DNA of 63,985 nt from CAUPWF01 sp044425815 (GTDB lineage Bacteria; Bacillota; Clostridia; Lachnospirales; Lachnospiraceae), in the NCBI GenBank assembly GCA_044425815.1, contig JAWXVA010000004.1:1-63985 (forward strand). The letters are read 5' to 3'. A program made the position numbers and the translations under genes. Below, piece by piece: positions 1 to 9,873 of this stretch. The notes under the pieces are model-generated. The model had not been told where the DNA came from and did not search any database. It saw only the letters and a program-made list of their open reading frames with translations. How positions within the stretch are numbered: the stretch's first letter is position 1; every line of letters starts with the position of its first letter.

Positions 1-79
1 AAAAATCACTTTTGTTATAAATATACATTAAATTAGAAATTTTACCAACAACTAAGTAGAATTGAATATATGAAGAAAT

Positions 80-114
80 ATAGAGAAGAGTCTTGAAATA
101 GATATCTTCTCTAT
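80..114 (+). terminator. Stem-loop, possible terminator of a gene upstream of the window
   Basis: The arms at 81-89 (TAGAGAAGA) and 105-113 are perfectly complementary and are followed by a short T-rich stretch. The first 79 bases hold no gene I can recognise. The hairpin lies just upstream of the promoter at 129, so it probably ends transcription from outside the window. Confidence 0.45.
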
Positions 115-128
115 TTCGTTGAGCTTTC

Positions 129-157
129 TTGACATTAAAACTGAGTCAAGGTACAAT
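129..157 (+). promoter_or_regulatory. Sigma-A type promoter of the surface protein gene
   Basis: TTGACA at 129-134 and TACAAT at 152-157 are separated by 17 bases, a near-consensus vegetative promoter. The start codon of the downstream gene lies about 40 bases after the expected transcription start, behind a good ribosome binding site (GGAGG near 190). Confidence 0.8.
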
Positions 158-201
158 GAACGATGGAATAATGACAACTTAGAGACGCGGAGGATTAAGG
201 C

Positions 202-2379
202 ATGAAGAAAAAAATGATTAACAAAGTGCTGACTAGTATGCTAGTAGCAGCCATGTTAGTACCAGTGAGCGCATTCACAGCTTTGGCAGATGAAGCAACG
301 GGTGCAGATGCAAGTGGAACAGAGGTGGCCGATTCTTTCAAGGAAAGTATGAAGGCAGGTGGAACGATTACATTGACAGGTGATATTAATATTATAGCAA
401 AAGATATTAATATACCATCGAATGTAGCCGTTACACTAGATTTGGCAGGGTATACGATTACAGGTGGGAATAACTCACAAGATAATATCAATCTTTCGCC
501 ATATGCTGAATTAACGGTGAAGGATAGTTCTGCATCGAAATCGGGTAAGATAGTATCCTCAACAGGTTCTAATAATGGACTTATTGATATTGATGCAGGT
601 GATTTCGTTTTAGAAAGTGGTACGATATATTCAGAGTCGAATACAGCAATTACGGTGTATGATAACTATGTAGAAGGTAGTACGATTGATAACGGTGGTG
701 GAACTGTTACAATTAACGGTGGTTCAGTTGAATCAGGTTACCGTGCAATTCAGAATAGTAATGGTCTAGGTGGCCACACATTAATTACAGTGAATGGTGG
801 GAGTGTAATTGGCGGTGAGTACGGAATCTATAGCACGTATACAGGAACACCAGCGAATCATGACGTTACAATTAACGGTGGGACGGTAAATAGTATAGTA
901 ATTAATAGTTCTATTTATGCATTAGATAATGGTATTAGGCCTAAATTAATACTTGGAGATAGTGTCGCAGTGGGTGGAGATACTGGTTTGTCAGTAACAT
1001 TCGGTGTGCATACGACTGGTTTGGGTGATTACACTATTAATCAATTATTTGAAGTTGTTTCAACAACATATGAAGCTGGTGAAGTTGACGGTATATATAC
1101 GTTGGTGAAAACTCAGGCTGCTTATGTGGCTGAACGAAAAGCTGCTTTAGTGATAGAAAGAGCGAAATTTACTAATACAGACTATGATAATGAAGGCGTA
1201 GAAAAATTAGATACCATTGTAGACAAAGCAAACGAAGATATGTCAAAAGCAACAACAAAAGACGAAGTGGATACTATTTTTGACGAAGCTTGTGAAGAGA
1301 TGAAAACAGTGGAGAAAGCTCCAGTAGTGACTTTACCAGATGAAGATTCCACAACACCAAATGTGGAAAATGTTTATGTTTATTTTGATGGAGGACATCT
1401 AGTAAACCAAGTGGTAGAAATTGAAAAAGGTTCTACAGTTGCAGAATATAAATTTGCAGAAATTGATGGATATACATTTATGGGATGGTATACAGAAGCT
1501 GGTGAGAAGTTTGATTTTTCAACAGTGATTAGTTCATCTGTGACGTTATATGCAAAATTTGTTGTAAATGATATACAAGAAGAAATTGATAAAGCAATGG
1601 ATAGTGTGAAGGATATTGATGTTACAAAAGAGTTGACAGAAGATGATATAAACACTGTAACTGGTGCGGCATATAGTCTTGTGGGAATTATCAATACATC
1701 AGAACAAGATGTAAGAAGTGATGATACAATTATTGCTAATATCACAAAAATGGAAGAATTGCTAAAAGTGGCTTTAAAAGACACATTTAAAATAACAGCT
1801 AGTTTACCAGAAGTTGCTGATGATGTTGTAGCAGAGGATAAACTGCCAGAAAAAGGTGTAGAAGTTTCTGGATTATTACTTGCTACTTATATGAGCTATG
1901 GATTTACTAATCAAGAGCTTTCTATGAAAGTAGAACAAAAAGCATCGGTAGACGGAAGTTTAGTATTGCATATTCAACCACAAATAACTAGTGATGAATA
2001 TACAGGAGCAATTCCTAATACATCACTACTATCGCCAGTTACATTTAAATTGTACTTGCCAGAAGCATTTGAAGGAAACGTAGCTAGAATTACACATGTT
2101 TTCTCGGACGCATCTAAGGGAAGTGAAGTGTTAGAGTGCCCAGTATTAGTAGATGCTCAAGGAGCGAAGTACACTAATGTAACAGTGAATGAATTCTCTG
2201 AATTCCAAGTTACAGGAATTAATGTGGAAACAGGAGTGACAACTACTCCATCGACAAGTACGTCTACAACTACAACTAGTCCAAAAACAGGTGATAGTGC
2301 TAATGTTACATTCTGGTTTGCACTGGCAATAATGTCAGTATTGAGCGTTTGCACAGTGATGAAACGTAGAAAAGCATAA
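202..2379 (+). CDS. Cell-wall-anchored surface protein with beta-helix and InlB-type repeat
   Basis: A 725-aa secreted protein. Residues 1-29 form a signal peptide (basic MKKKMINK, hydrophobic core, cleavage near ALA). Residues 40-250 carry repeated T-x-N-G-G-S/T turns such as TINGGSVESG and TVNGGSVIGG, typical of a right-handed beta-helix. A helical FIVAR-like segment follows (about 310-375), then a Listeria-Bacteroides/InlB B-type repeat (about 392-452, with YTFMGWYTEAGEKFDF). The C terminus has a Ser/Thr-rich linker, SPKTGD, a hydrophobic stretch and KRRKA, i.e. a sortase sorting signal of LPxTG type with S in the first position. It is transcribed alone, between its own promoter and terminator. 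The function is probably adhesion or surface binding; the ligand is unknown. Confidence 0.8.
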   Translation: MKKKMINKVLTSMLVAAMLVPVSAFTALADEATGADASGTEVADSFKESMKAGGTITLTGDINIIAKDINIPSNVAVTLDLAGYTITGGNNSQDNINLSPYAELTVKDSSASKSGKIVSSTGSNNGLIDIDAGDFVLESGTIYSESNTAITVYDNYVEGSTIDNGGGTVTINGGSVESGYRAIQNSNGLGGHTLITVNGGSVIGGEYGIYSTYTGTPANHDVTINGGTVNSIVINSSIYALDNGIRPKLILGDSVAVGGDTGLSVTFGVHTTGLGDYTINQLFEVVSTTYEAGEVDGIYTLVKTQAAYVAERKAALVIERAKFTNTDYDNEGVEKLDTIVDKANEDMSKATTKDEVDTIFDEACEEMKTVEKAPVVTLPDEDSTTPNVENVYVYFDGGHLVNQVVEIEKGSTVAEYKFAEIDGYTFMGWYTEAGEKFDFSTVISSSVTLYAKFVVNDIQEEIDKAMDSVKDIDVTKELTEDDINTVTGAAYSLVGIINTSEQDVRSDDTIIANITKMEELLKVALKDTFKITASLPEVADDVVAEDKLPEKGVEVSGLLLATYMSYGFTNQELSMKVEQKASVDGSLVLHIQPQITSDEYTGAIPNTSLLSPVTFKLYLPEAFEGNVARITHVFSDASKGSEVLECPVLVDAQGAKYTNVTVNEFSEFQVTGINVETGVTTTPSTSTSTTTTSPKTGDSANVTFWFALAIMSVLSVCTVMKRRKA

Positions 2380-2417
2380 TTAATCAACGGATATGTAAAA
2401 GAAAAAATAATTTTAAG

Positions 2418-2446
2418 AGGTGTTCCTAATTTAGGAGCACCTTTTC
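2418..2446 (+). terminator. Rho-independent terminator after the surface protein
   Basis: An 11-bp stem (2418-2428 with 2432-2442, one G-T pair) is followed directly by TTTT. Confidence 0.85.
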
Positions 2447-2505
2447 TTGATTTGTTTTGAAAATTGATTTAATATATAACCATATATGTAATCAAGGAGA
2501 ATGAA

Positions 2506-2952
2506 ATGATAAGAGTATTGATGGTTTGCCACGGTAATATATGTAGAAGTACCATGGCAGAATTTGTTCTAAAAGATATGGTGAATAAAAGGGGACTAGG
2601 TGATGTATTTTACATTGCTTCAGCAGGAACGAGTAGTGAAGAAATAGGAAACGATACACATAGAGGAACGCGAAAGAAACTAACGGAGATGGGGATACCA
2701 TTTGCACGTAGGGAGGCGGTACAAGTTACTAGAAAAGACTATGATAAATACGATTATCTGATTTGCATGGATAAGAGTAATGTGAGAAACCTAGGACGGA
2801 TTATAGGAGAAGATTGGCAGAAAAAGGTACATCTTTTACTAGAGTTTGCAGGCGAAAATAGAGATATTGCAGATCCTTGGTATACGGGGAACTTTGATGA
2901 AACATATAGGGATGTGGAAGAAGGCTGCGTGGCATTTATTAATGGAATATAA
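2506..2952 (+). CDS. Low-molecular-weight protein tyrosine phosphatase
   Basis: A cytoplasmic 148-aa phosphatase of the LMW-PTP family, which hydrolyses phosphotyrosine through a cysteinyl-phosphate intermediate. The N-terminal P-loop is VCHGNICRS, with nucleophile Cys8 and Arg14 of the C-x5-R-S signature. The general acid Asp lies in the C-terminal DPWYTGNFDETY motif, and the length is normal for the family. It starts behind AAGGAG (2495-2500). Bacterial members often act on exopolysaccharide tyrosine kinases or arginine phosphate; no kinase gene is adjacent, so the substrate cannot be assigned. It is followed 51 bp downstream by a lipoprotein gene, probably in the same transcript. Confidence 0.9.
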   Translation: MIRVLMVCHGNICRSTMAEFVLKDMVNKRGLGDVFYIASAGTSSEEIGNDTHRGTRKKLTEMGIPFARREAVQVTRKDYDKYDYLICMDKSNVRNLGRIIGEDWQKKVHLLLEFAGENRDIADPWYTGNFDETYRDVEEGCVAFINGI

Positions 2953-3003
2953 AAGTGGGACAAAAAAGTTATATAAAGATATGACGGGAAGGATGCAGCA
3001 TAA

Positions 3004-4035
3004 ATGAAAAAGACTAGTATAATCGCTCTTCTGGTTAGTGGTGCAATACTATTGACTAGTTGCAGTATGACGAAAGAAATTATAGCAGAAACATGGAACA
3101 CAAGTGAAGAGGCTGAAATAAGTATTGAAGAAACTGATACTGAAGAAGTAATAGAAAAAATTACAGAAAGCACGACGGCAGACAATACAATGGAAGTGGA
3201 TCCGAGTGAGGTAGGATCAGCGAGTTATAACTTCTATGATGAATATAATTGCGAACCACTGGAATTTAATGACTATGAAGATTATTACGATTTGGTGTGT
3301 TTTATGCTAATTAACAATATTGAATTGTATGAATTCACACTATATAATCCATCTTACAAAGTGACAGAAGTGCAAGACATTATAAACAACGAGATGGTAC
3401 TAGCTTATGATAATGCAACATTAGTACTTAATTCCTACACGGATATGTGGAGTCATTTTGAAGTGGCATCTGTTCAAACTTATGATGAACAAGAAAATAT
3501 CGCTGATGTAACTTATACATTTAAGCTTTCTAGCAAAAGTGGTATAGATAATGAACAGGTAAGGCTGCAAGTAGAAGAAGCTGAATTATTATGTGAAGAA
3601 TTGATTAATGAAATGTATCTAGATGGACGATTAGAAAACTCCATGTCAAATAATGAAAAGGCATATGCTTTATACCAATGGTGTGGGGAGAATCTAAGTT
3701 ATCAGTACGAAACGGATTCTGAATCCATCAATGATAACTTTTATCAAGCAATTACAACAAAGACTGCGGTCTGTCAAGGAATAACTGGTTTATATATTCA
3801 CCTTTGTAGATTGGTAGATATTCCAATGTATATACAATTAGGGTATACGAATGATATTGCGCATTCGTGGTGTAAAGTGGAGACGACATCTGGATGGTTA
3901 TATATTGACCCTACTTGGGCGATAACAGATGCACAGAGCACAGAAACATATTCAGATACATGGTTCATGGTGACGCAAGAATTTATGGAGACATACCCGA
4001 ATAATACAAGAGTGTTTGAAGATAGTTTGTTATAA
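3004..4035 (+). CDS. Transglutaminase-like domain lipoprotein
   Basis: A 343-aa exported lipoprotein. The signal ends in lipobox LLTSC with the lipidated Cys at about residue 20, followed by a Glu/Thr-rich linker. The C-terminal part (about 220-320) is a transglutaminase-like cysteine protease fold: catalytic Cys in KTAVCQGITGL, His in AHSWCKVE and Asp in YIDPTWA. Domains of this kind in Firmicutes act as peptidases or peptide cross-linkers at the cell wall. The segment in front of the catalytic domain is typical of the clostridial family but has no named fold I can recognise. It ends at the bidirectional hairpin at 4056-4101. Confidence 0.8.
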   Translation: MKKTSIIALLVSGAILLTSCSMTKEIIAETWNTSEEAEISIEETDTEEVIEKITESTTADNTMEVDPSEVGSASYNFYDEYNCEPLEFNDYEDYYDLVCFMLINNIELYEFTLYNPSYKVTEVQDIINNEMVLAYDNATLVLNSYTDMWSHFEVASVQTYDEQENIADVTYTFKLSSKSGIDNEQVRLQVEEAELLCEELINEMYLDGRLENSMSNNEKAYALYQWCGENLSYQYETDSESINDNFYQAITTKTAVCQGITGLYIHLCRLVDIPMYIQLGYTNDIAHSWCKVETTSGWLYIDPTWAITDAQSTETYSDTWFMVTQEFMETYPNNTRVFEDSLL

Positions 4036-4055
4036 AAATAACGTGATGTAAGATT

Positions 4056-4101
4056 AAAACCGTAATTATCTACCTAGAAGAGGTGAATGATTACGGTTTT
4101 T
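4056..4101. terminator. Bidirectional terminator between convergent genes
   Basis: The 11-bp arms at 4056-4066 and 4090-4100 (AAAACCGTAAT type) form a stem with A-rich 5' and T-rich 3' flanks. It can therefore stop both the lipoprotein transcript (+) and the yesN-like transcript (-). Confidence 0.8.
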
Positions 4102-4114
4102 GATTTACAAAAGA

Positions 4115-5683
4115 TTATTTGGTTTTATATTCTTTAGGTGAAATACCATAATATTTTTTGAATACTGTACTAAAATAAGTTGCATTTTGATATCCGATTT
4201 CATCTGCAATTTCATATATCATCATCGGAGTGTCGTTCATCAGATGCAAAGCTTTTTTCATGCGTAATTCAGTTACATATTCTATGAAAGTCTGTCCCAT
4301 ATTTTGTTTGAACATAGCACTTAGATAACAACGTCCCATGCCAGCTTTTTTGGAAACTTCATCTAGAGAGAGTGTTTCTTCACAATAATGTTCACCTACA
4401 TAAGCAAGAGCTATGTTAAATGCATCTGTAAACTGTTTTTTTTCTGTATAATAGATGATATTTGCAATATCTAATGTGGTAGCATATATAACACAAAACA
4501 TTCCTTCTAAAGTTGTTTGCTTTAATAAAGATGAATAAGAAGCTTCAGGAGATAGAAAATCTTCTGAAATGTTTGTGGATTTTTCTTTTAGTAGTGCAAT
4601 AAGCTTATGATAAATATCGGTAGCAATAATAAGCGATTGTATAGTTGTTGGTTGATGTTTTTGTATGATGTGCTCTTGTAAAGTGATGAACCAATCTATT
4701 ATAAGAGTAGTATTGTTGGTTACTATTAGCTTCTCTATTTCAGAAAAATTAATATTTAAAGAAATATTATTGCTTGGGAGTATTGGGCAATCAGTGCTTA
4801 TAGATTTATAATGTGTATATCCATTTGTATAGTCTACATAATGATTATTGGTGGTTTTGATAAGTTCGCTATATGCTTCTCCAATATCAGCAAGATTAGA
4901 TTTTATGCTACTAAAAAAAGCATGGATGTTTAAGTTAATATTGGTTCGAGTACATATATTACATATTTCAGATATGATGTTTTTTATGTCGAGGGATGAA
5001 TCAGCAGAAATTAAAAGAATGCGTTCACCTAATTGACACTCTATATCTAATATATTATATGTTGAAATAATTGCTTCGAAATAATCGTAAAATTGATTGT
5101 CTCTGTTAATTAGTTGCAAATAATCTTCGTATAAAGCAAAAAATTTAAAATTATTAATTTGTATTTTGCAAAATAAGAAGTGCAAATGTGAATGTAGGTA
5201 TGGAAATATACACTCGTAATTCGTTTGCGTGTTAAGAGCATTTAGGATAGTGGTATACTCGGATTTAAGCATAGTTTGCTGTAATGCTTTCTTTTCTGTT
5301 ATAGATAAATTATTATGGAATTGACGTAATAAAGGGATGAAATCATCCATATTTATAGGCTTTAGAAGATATTCACTAGCACCTAAACGTAAGCTTTGGC
5401 GTGCATATTCAAAATCATCATAACCACTTAAAATAATAATGGGGATTTGAATATTTATTTGACGGACTTGCTGCAATAATTCGATGCCGGAAATAAATGG
5501 CATTTTAATATCAGTTAAAATAATATCTATTTTTTGGCTATTAAATATTTCTAAAGCCTCTTTCCCATGACGAGCAGTAATGGGGGTATAACCTAAATTA
5601 TCCCAAGGGACAGAAGTTATAAGTCCGTTACGTATAATATCTTCATCTTCAACGAGTAGTATTGTGTAATAAGTTTTAGTCAT
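4115..5683 (-). CDS. YesN-type response regulator with AraC DNA-binding domain
   Basis: A 522-aa cytoplasmic regulator. The N-terminal receiver domain (about 5-120) has the acidic pocket (VEDED), the phosphoacceptor Asp in DIILTDIKMP and the conserved Lys in YLLKPI. A long variable middle region follows. The C-terminal ~100 residues are two AraC/XylS helix-turn-helices (LSLDEVSKKAGM; IYEIADEIGYQNATYFSTVF) ending in KYYGISPKEYK. It overlaps the 3' end of the sensor kinase gene by 8 bp, so the two are co-translated partners. The pair is divergent from the cyclase and ABC importer genes at 7590-12485, which are its likely targets. The inducing ligand is not known. Confidence 0.88.
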   Translation of the reverse strand: MTKTYYTILLVEDEDIIRNGLITSVPWDNLGYTPITARHGKEALEIFNSQKIDIILTDIKMPFISGIELLQQVRQINIQIPIIILSGYDDFEYARQSLRLGASEYLLKPINMDDFIPLLRQFHNNLSITEKKALQQTMLKSEYTTILNALNTQTNYECIFPYLHSHLHFLFCKIQINNFKFFALYEDYLQLINRDNQFYDYFEAIISTYNILDIECQLGERILLISADSSLDIKNIISEICNICTRTNINLNIHAFFSSIKSNLADIGEAYSELIKTTNNHYVDYTNGYTHYKSISTDCPILPSNNISLNINFSEIEKLIVTNNTTLIIDWFITLQEHIIQKHQPTTIQSLIIATDIYHKLIALLKEKSTNISEDFLSPEASYSSLLKQTTLEGMFCVIYATTLDIANIIYYTEKKQFTDAFNIALAYVGEHYCEETLSLDEVSKKAGMGRCYLSAMFKQNMGQTFIEYVTELRMKKALHLMNDTPMMIYEIADEIGYQNATYFSTVFKKYYGISPKEYKTK

Positions 5684-7412
5684 CTGTATAAATCTCCCAT
5701 TGTTTTGGTATTGGTATAGTTACGGTTGTTCCTTGTTCTAGTATGCTAGAAAAATGAGGGTAATATTCTGAGCCAAACAATATCTGCATTCGCCGACTCA
5801 CGTTTATAACCCCATAACTATTAATTGATTTGCCATTAGCTGTTTTACAAACATCATTAATTTTATTTAACATCTCAGAAGTCATACCGAGACCTGTATC
5901 TGCGATATGGAAGTACAGGTTTTTTTGGTCATCAGTTACAGAAATAGTGATATGACCTTGTCTATCCATTAATTTTATCCCATGATAAATGGAATTTTCA
6001 ACTAAAGGTTGGAGTAATATTTTAGGCATGTAATATTGCAGATACTTTTCTGGAATATCTATGGTGTAATTTAAAATACTACTATAGCGCATAGATTGAA
6101 TGGTTAAGTAACTTTCCAAATGTTGCTTTTCTGTTTCAATAGTAATAGTTTCTTGACCTTTACTTAGGGATAATCTAAAGAAAACAGTTAAAGCTGATAC
6201 CATTCGTATAACTTGATCATTAATACCTGTACGCGCCATCCATACTACAGAGTCGAGCGTGTTATATAAAAAATGAGGATTAATCTGTGATTGTAGAGTT
6301 TCTAACTCTGCTTTTTGTAATTTTTTTATATCCAAAATTTCTTTTTTTGTATAGTGATCAATTTCTTGTATCATATCATTAAATTTCTCTGCAAGTATCC
6401 CAACTTCATCATTTGATTCAATATTCATATAAACATTAAGATTTCCTGTCTGTACACTAGTCATTAATTCGGTGAGCTGTGTGATAGGTTTTGAAATATG
6501 CTGCGCCATTCTTCGCGAAATTATAATTGTAGCAAAGCTGAGTATCAAAGTTAGGGCCATCACTATTAATAAAATGCTCAATGTGTCAGAAAAAATAGTA
6601 TCATACTGAATGATACTTAACGTGGAAAAATCAGAAACTGCGGAATATTGTTCGTTATACATATATATATATGGGCGTTCTTCTATAGCCTGATAATAGA
6701 GTTCTAATTCACTAGGAGTTAACATACTTGGATTAACAAGAATTTGTTCATCTGGTGTAAGTAAAAAAGCATAGCCATCATTCAAAAATTTTTTGTTGTA
6801 CACCATCTGTAAATCGAACATGTCAATATCTACCAAAACAACTCCCAACACTTCTTTGCTATAATTATCTCGAATGGTGAATCCAACAGTCAATAGTGAG
6901 ATATCATAGCCAGTACCAATAAATGAATCGTCGTGAGGAGCAAACCAAATAGGGTCATCAGAGGTGATTATTTGATTATACCAATCTGTTTGCGATAAAT
7001 TATCGAAATATGAAATATGAAAGTTGGATGAATATATAGAATTGTTATTGCCAACGATAGAAATTTCATAAATATTGTCCGTGTATAATTGCATGGAATC
7101 TAAACGAGAGATAATAATTGTATCTATAGAGTCTTGATTGTTTTCATGATTAAGAGATGTATTTTGTAAAGTTTGTTGAATACTAAAGTCAGAAGAAATT
7201 TGTTCTTGAATTCTTAGTGCATTATTTAATATCGAATCTGTCTCGTCTTGTGTTTCCTTTGTGAAGTAGTCAGCAAATTGTATATAATTACTTTTGAGTG
7301 CATGAAACAATATTAATCCTGAAAAGAGACCCACAATTAGTAATGGTAATATTGATAATAGTAATAAATTTCGAGAGAATTTCACTTTTATTGAAGTGAA
7401 TGGTTTTAACAT
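5676..7412 (-). CDS. YesM-type membrane sensor histidine kinase
   Basis: A 578-aa kinase. The first transmembrane helix (about 14-34) is followed by an extracellular sensor region of dCache character, a second helix (about 275-297), a HAMP segment (SKPITQLTELM... NDEVGILAEKFNDM), the HPK7-type phosphoacceptor motif QINPHFLYNTLDSV, and a HATPase domain with N-box LLQPLVENSIYHG and G-box IADTGLGMT. The start codon follows an AACCTCC complement, i.e. a GGAGG site. It phosphorylates the regulator encoded immediately downstream. The sensor presumably reads the compound handled by the divergent operon, possibly through the binding protein at 8513; this is inference from layout. Confidence 0.88.
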   Translation of the reverse strand: MLKPFTSIKVKFSRNLLLLSILPLLIVGLFSGLILFHALKSNYIQFADYFTKETQDETDSILNNALRIQEQISSDFSIQQTLQNTSLNHENNQDSIDTIIISRLDSMQLYTDNIYEISIVGNNNSIYSSNFHISYFDNLSQTDWYNQIITSDDPIWFAPHDDSFIGTGYDISLLTVGFTIRDNYSKEVLGVVLVDIDMFDLQMVYNKKFLNDGYAFLLTPDEQILVNPSMLTPSELELYYQAIEERPYIYMYNEQYSAVSDFSTLSIIQYDTIFSDTLSILLIVMALTLILSFATIIISRRMAQHISKPITQLTELMTSVQTGNLNVYMNIESNDEVGILAEKFNDMIQEIDHYTKKEILDIKKLQKAELETLQSQINPHFLYNTLDSVVWMARTGINDQVIRMVSALTVFFRLSLSKGQETITIETEKQHLESYLTIQSMRYSSILNYTIDIPEKYLQYYMPKILLQPLVENSIYHGIKLMDRQGHITISVTDDQKNLYFHIADTGLGMTSEMLNKINDVCKTANGKSINSYGVINVSRRMQILFGSEYYPHFSSILEQGTTVTIPIPKQWEIYTDD

Positions 7413-7589
7413 TTGTGATAACCTCCGTTTATTTGTAATTATATTTAATTAAAGCAATCATATATAAAATATTTTTGTTCGTCAATAGCATTCAAAAGAA
7501 TGTTAATACTTATCAAACAATATTTTATTAAATTAAGGTGATAAATCATATATAATGCAATTAACAAAAGCAACATTAAGGAGGATGTT

Positions 7590-8444
7590 ATGATTAAAAC
7601 AAATAAAGTATTAGAGAGCTTAAGCATTCCTACTAAAGGCGTGATATATGATTTGGGGTCAGGATGGTTTAACGGAATGCCGGTACATCAAGCACATCCC
7701 CAATTTCAAATTATGAATTATAGAACTCCGCATGGTTTATTACATGAATTGGATATGGAATTTTTAAAACCTGAAGATAATGTACTTAGTTTTGCATGGG
7801 CTACAGAAAATATAAGCACTTCAATGCATGCAGGAACGCATATAGATGCATTATGCCATACTTTGACAGGGAAACCTTCTACATTTTATGGAGATAAAAA
7901 GGTAATGGATTACTATAGTGATTTCGGCATTCAAGCAGAGGATGCAAGTGAAATACCCAATATTGTAACTAGAGCAGTTTTGTTAGATGTTCCAAAAGCT
8001 TACGGCTTAGAGTCGCTTCCGCCGCATTTTTCTATAGGACCAGAAGAGCTAGAATTTACACGTGCTAAATTTGATATAAATATAGGGGAAAACGAAATTA
8101 TTATAGTGCGAACAGGACAGATGAAATATTGGCCAGATAAAGAAAAAATGAAAAGTTGTGAAGGGGCTGGTATTTCGATAGATGGGGCAAAATGGTTAGA
8201 AAGATATAGTCCTATTGCAATTGGCGGAGATACAGAGACGATAGAGGTATCACCATCTGGAATACAGGGGAATCCTCAACCATGTCATGTGTTTTTAATT
8301 AGAGAAAATGGAATACATATGATTGAATTTATTAATTGTGAGGAATTATCCAAAGATGAACAATATACATTTTTGTTTGTTTTATTACCATTGAGCATAA
8401 AGGGTGCCACAGGTTCTATTGTTAATCCTATTGCAATAGTGTAA
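7590..8444 (+). CDS. Cyclase-family metal-dependent hydrolase (kynurenine formamidase fold)
   Basis: A 284-aa cytoplasmic protein of the cyclase/KynB family (kynurenine formamidase, isatin hydrolase and relatives), which hydrolyse amide or lactam-like bonds with a metal bound by the H-x-G-T-H-x-D-x-x-x-H motif. Here the motif is HAGTHIDALCH (residues ~81-91), with Ala-Leu in place of the usual Ala/Pro residues. A second conserved element is GGDTETIE. It is first in line with a ribose-type ABC importer (binding protein, ATPase, permease) and divergent from the YesMN system, suggesting that it opens or deamidates the imported compound. The substrate is unknown; kynurenine itself is not supported by any neighbour. 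Confidence 0.8.
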   Translation: MIKTNKVLESLSIPTKGVIYDLGSGWFNGMPVHQAHPQFQIMNYRTPHGLLHELDMEFLKPEDNVLSFAWATENISTSMHAGTHIDALCHTLTGKPSTFYGDKKVMDYYSDFGIQAEDASEIPNIVTRAVLLDVPKAYGLESLPPHFSIGPEELEFTRAKFDINIGENEIIIVRTGQMKYWPDKEKMKSCEGAGISIDGAKWLERYSPIAIGGDTETIEVSPSGIQGNPQPCHVFLIRENGIHMIEFINCEELSKDEQYTFLFVLLPLSIKGATGSIVNPIAIV

Positions 8445-8512
8445 GAGAAAATTACTTGGATAGAAGAAAGGCCTATCAAAGTTAATTTATAAAAATGAAA
8501 AGGAGAAAAGTT

Positions 8513-9715
8513 ATGAGGAAATCAAAAAAAGTACTTAGTCTAATGATGGCGGTTGCAATGATGACAGCGCTGTTGTCAGGATGTGCAACAGAAGAGGTGA
8601 CAGAAACAGCAACTGCAGAAGCAACAACAGAAGTAGCAACAGAAACAGAGACGGAAACAGAGACAGAGGATGCATTCGACCTCACAAAGTATGAGGAACA
8701 ATTGGCAGAGGATATGATTAGTAGCCATCTTGAATATGCGGGACCTACTGAAGAAGCAATAGCTCCAGAAGGTAAAAAGTTGGCGGTTATTATGTCAACA
8801 GCAACTCACCAAGGGCAATATGTACCAGCTGAAGCAGTGAAAGAAGCAGCTGAAGCAGTAGGATGGGAATGTGAATTGTATGATGGTAAAGGGGATGCAG
8901 CAGAATACAATAAATTAATTCTTCAAGTTTGTGAATCAAATGTTGATGCAATAGTTACTGTTGCAATGGATCCTGCAGTAATTCAAAGTGGGCTACAAAC
9001 GGCAGATGAGTTAGGAATTCCTGTAGTAGGTTGTTCTCAGGCAATTGATACTCCAAACCCTGTTAAAGAATTCGATGGATTAAGCTATGCATTTGAAGTG
9101 GCTCCAGATATGCAAGAAGTAGGAAGAATGGTTGGAAATTGGATAGTTGTAGATTCAGGCGGAGAAGCAGTGGTGCAAAGTTTTGTTGATTTGGAATTTG
9201 ATATGAATACTAATTTTATTGCAGGTGTGCACGAGGTGTTAGCAGAGGTTCCTACAATTACAGAAAAAGAAGATTTAACATTTTTGGCTATGGAATTAGA
9301 GACAAAATTAGGCACAATGACAGTTAGTGCACTTCAACAAGATCCTGAAATCAATTACATGGTTGTAACATACGACCCAGCGGCAGCAGCTCAAGTTGCA
9401 GCAATTAATCAAGCAGGTTTAGGAGATCAAGCAAAGCTTGCAAGCTGTGTAGGTAATCAATTGAATATTGAAGAATATGTTGCTAATGATAATGTTCAAT
9501 ATTGTGATGCTGCTTGGGATGATACATATATGGGTTATGCAACAGTGGATCAATTAATTAGATTGTTTAATGGACAAGAATTAAATGACCCTCATGGTTC
9601 AAACGTACCATATTGTTTAATTACAAAAGATAATATCACAGACGATATTGTAAATGGATGGAAAGCACCTTTTGAATATAAGAGCATCTTTTTAGGATTA
9701 TGGGGCGTAGAATAA
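8513..9715 (+). CDS. Sugar-type ABC transporter substrate-binding lipoprotein
   Basis: A 400-aa periplasmic-binding-protein-like lipoprotein (RbsB/XylF class, Peripla_BP_4 fold). Start at 8513 was chosen over the in-frame ATG at 8495 because AAAGGAG (8499-8504) lies correctly before it. The signal ends in lipobox LLSGC, followed by a Thr/Glu-rich linker of acidic repeats. The mature part has the typical alternating domains (KKLAVIMSTATHQGQYVP; NVDAIVTVAMDPAVIQSGLQ; ELGIPVVGCSQ). It feeds the ATPase and permease encoded downstream. The ligand may be a sugar, nucleoside or related polar molecule; family members with this fold bind all of these. Confidence 0.85.
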   Translation: MRKSKKVLSLMMAVAMMTALLSGCATEEVTETATAEATTEVATETETETETEDAFDLTKYEEQLAEDMISSHLEYAGPTEEAIAPEGKKLAVIMSTATHQGQYVPAEAVKEAAEAVGWECELYDGKGDAAEYNKLILQVCESNVDAIVTVAMDPAVIQSGLQTADELGIPVVGCSQAIDTPNPVKEFDGLSYAFEVAPDMQEVGRMVGNWIVVDSGGEAVVQSFVDLEFDMNTNFIAGVHEVLAEVPTITEKEDLTFLAMELETKLGTMTVSALQQDPEINYMVVTYDPAAAAQVAAINQAGLGDQAKLASCVGNQLNIEEYVANDNVQYCDAAWDDTYMGYATVDQLIRLFNGQELNDPHGSNVPYCLITKDNITDDIVNGWKAPFEYKSIFLGLWGVE

Positions 9716-9751
9716 TAGTATAGAATGGTCTAATTAAATTATTGCAGATTA

Positions 9752-9803
9752 ATAGGGTTTATCAAATCATTTGCTTAGCAAATAATACATTGATGAACCC
9801 TAT
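9752..9803 (+). promoter_or_regulatory. Two-tier stem-loop between binding protein and ATPase genes
   Basis: The outer arms (9752-9764 and 9790-9803, ATAGGGTTTATCA type) enclose a second small hairpin (9768-9782, ATTTGC/GCAAAT). No clean T-run follows. This arrangement between a binding-protein gene and the rest of its ABC operon commonly protects the upstream mRNA or partly terminates, giving excess binding protein. Confidence 0.6.
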
Positions 9804-9873
9804 ATGTATGAAAAGAGCTTTCAATACGAGCTGTGTAATCTAAATAACATAACAAAAGAAAGGAGCAAATGAT

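Noticed and set aside
1380..1784. Open frames on the opposite strand of the surface protein and of most other genes
   Set aside because: They lack ribosome binding sites, overlap well-supported genes completely and have low-complexity hydrophobic or Ser-rich translations typical of antisense frames.
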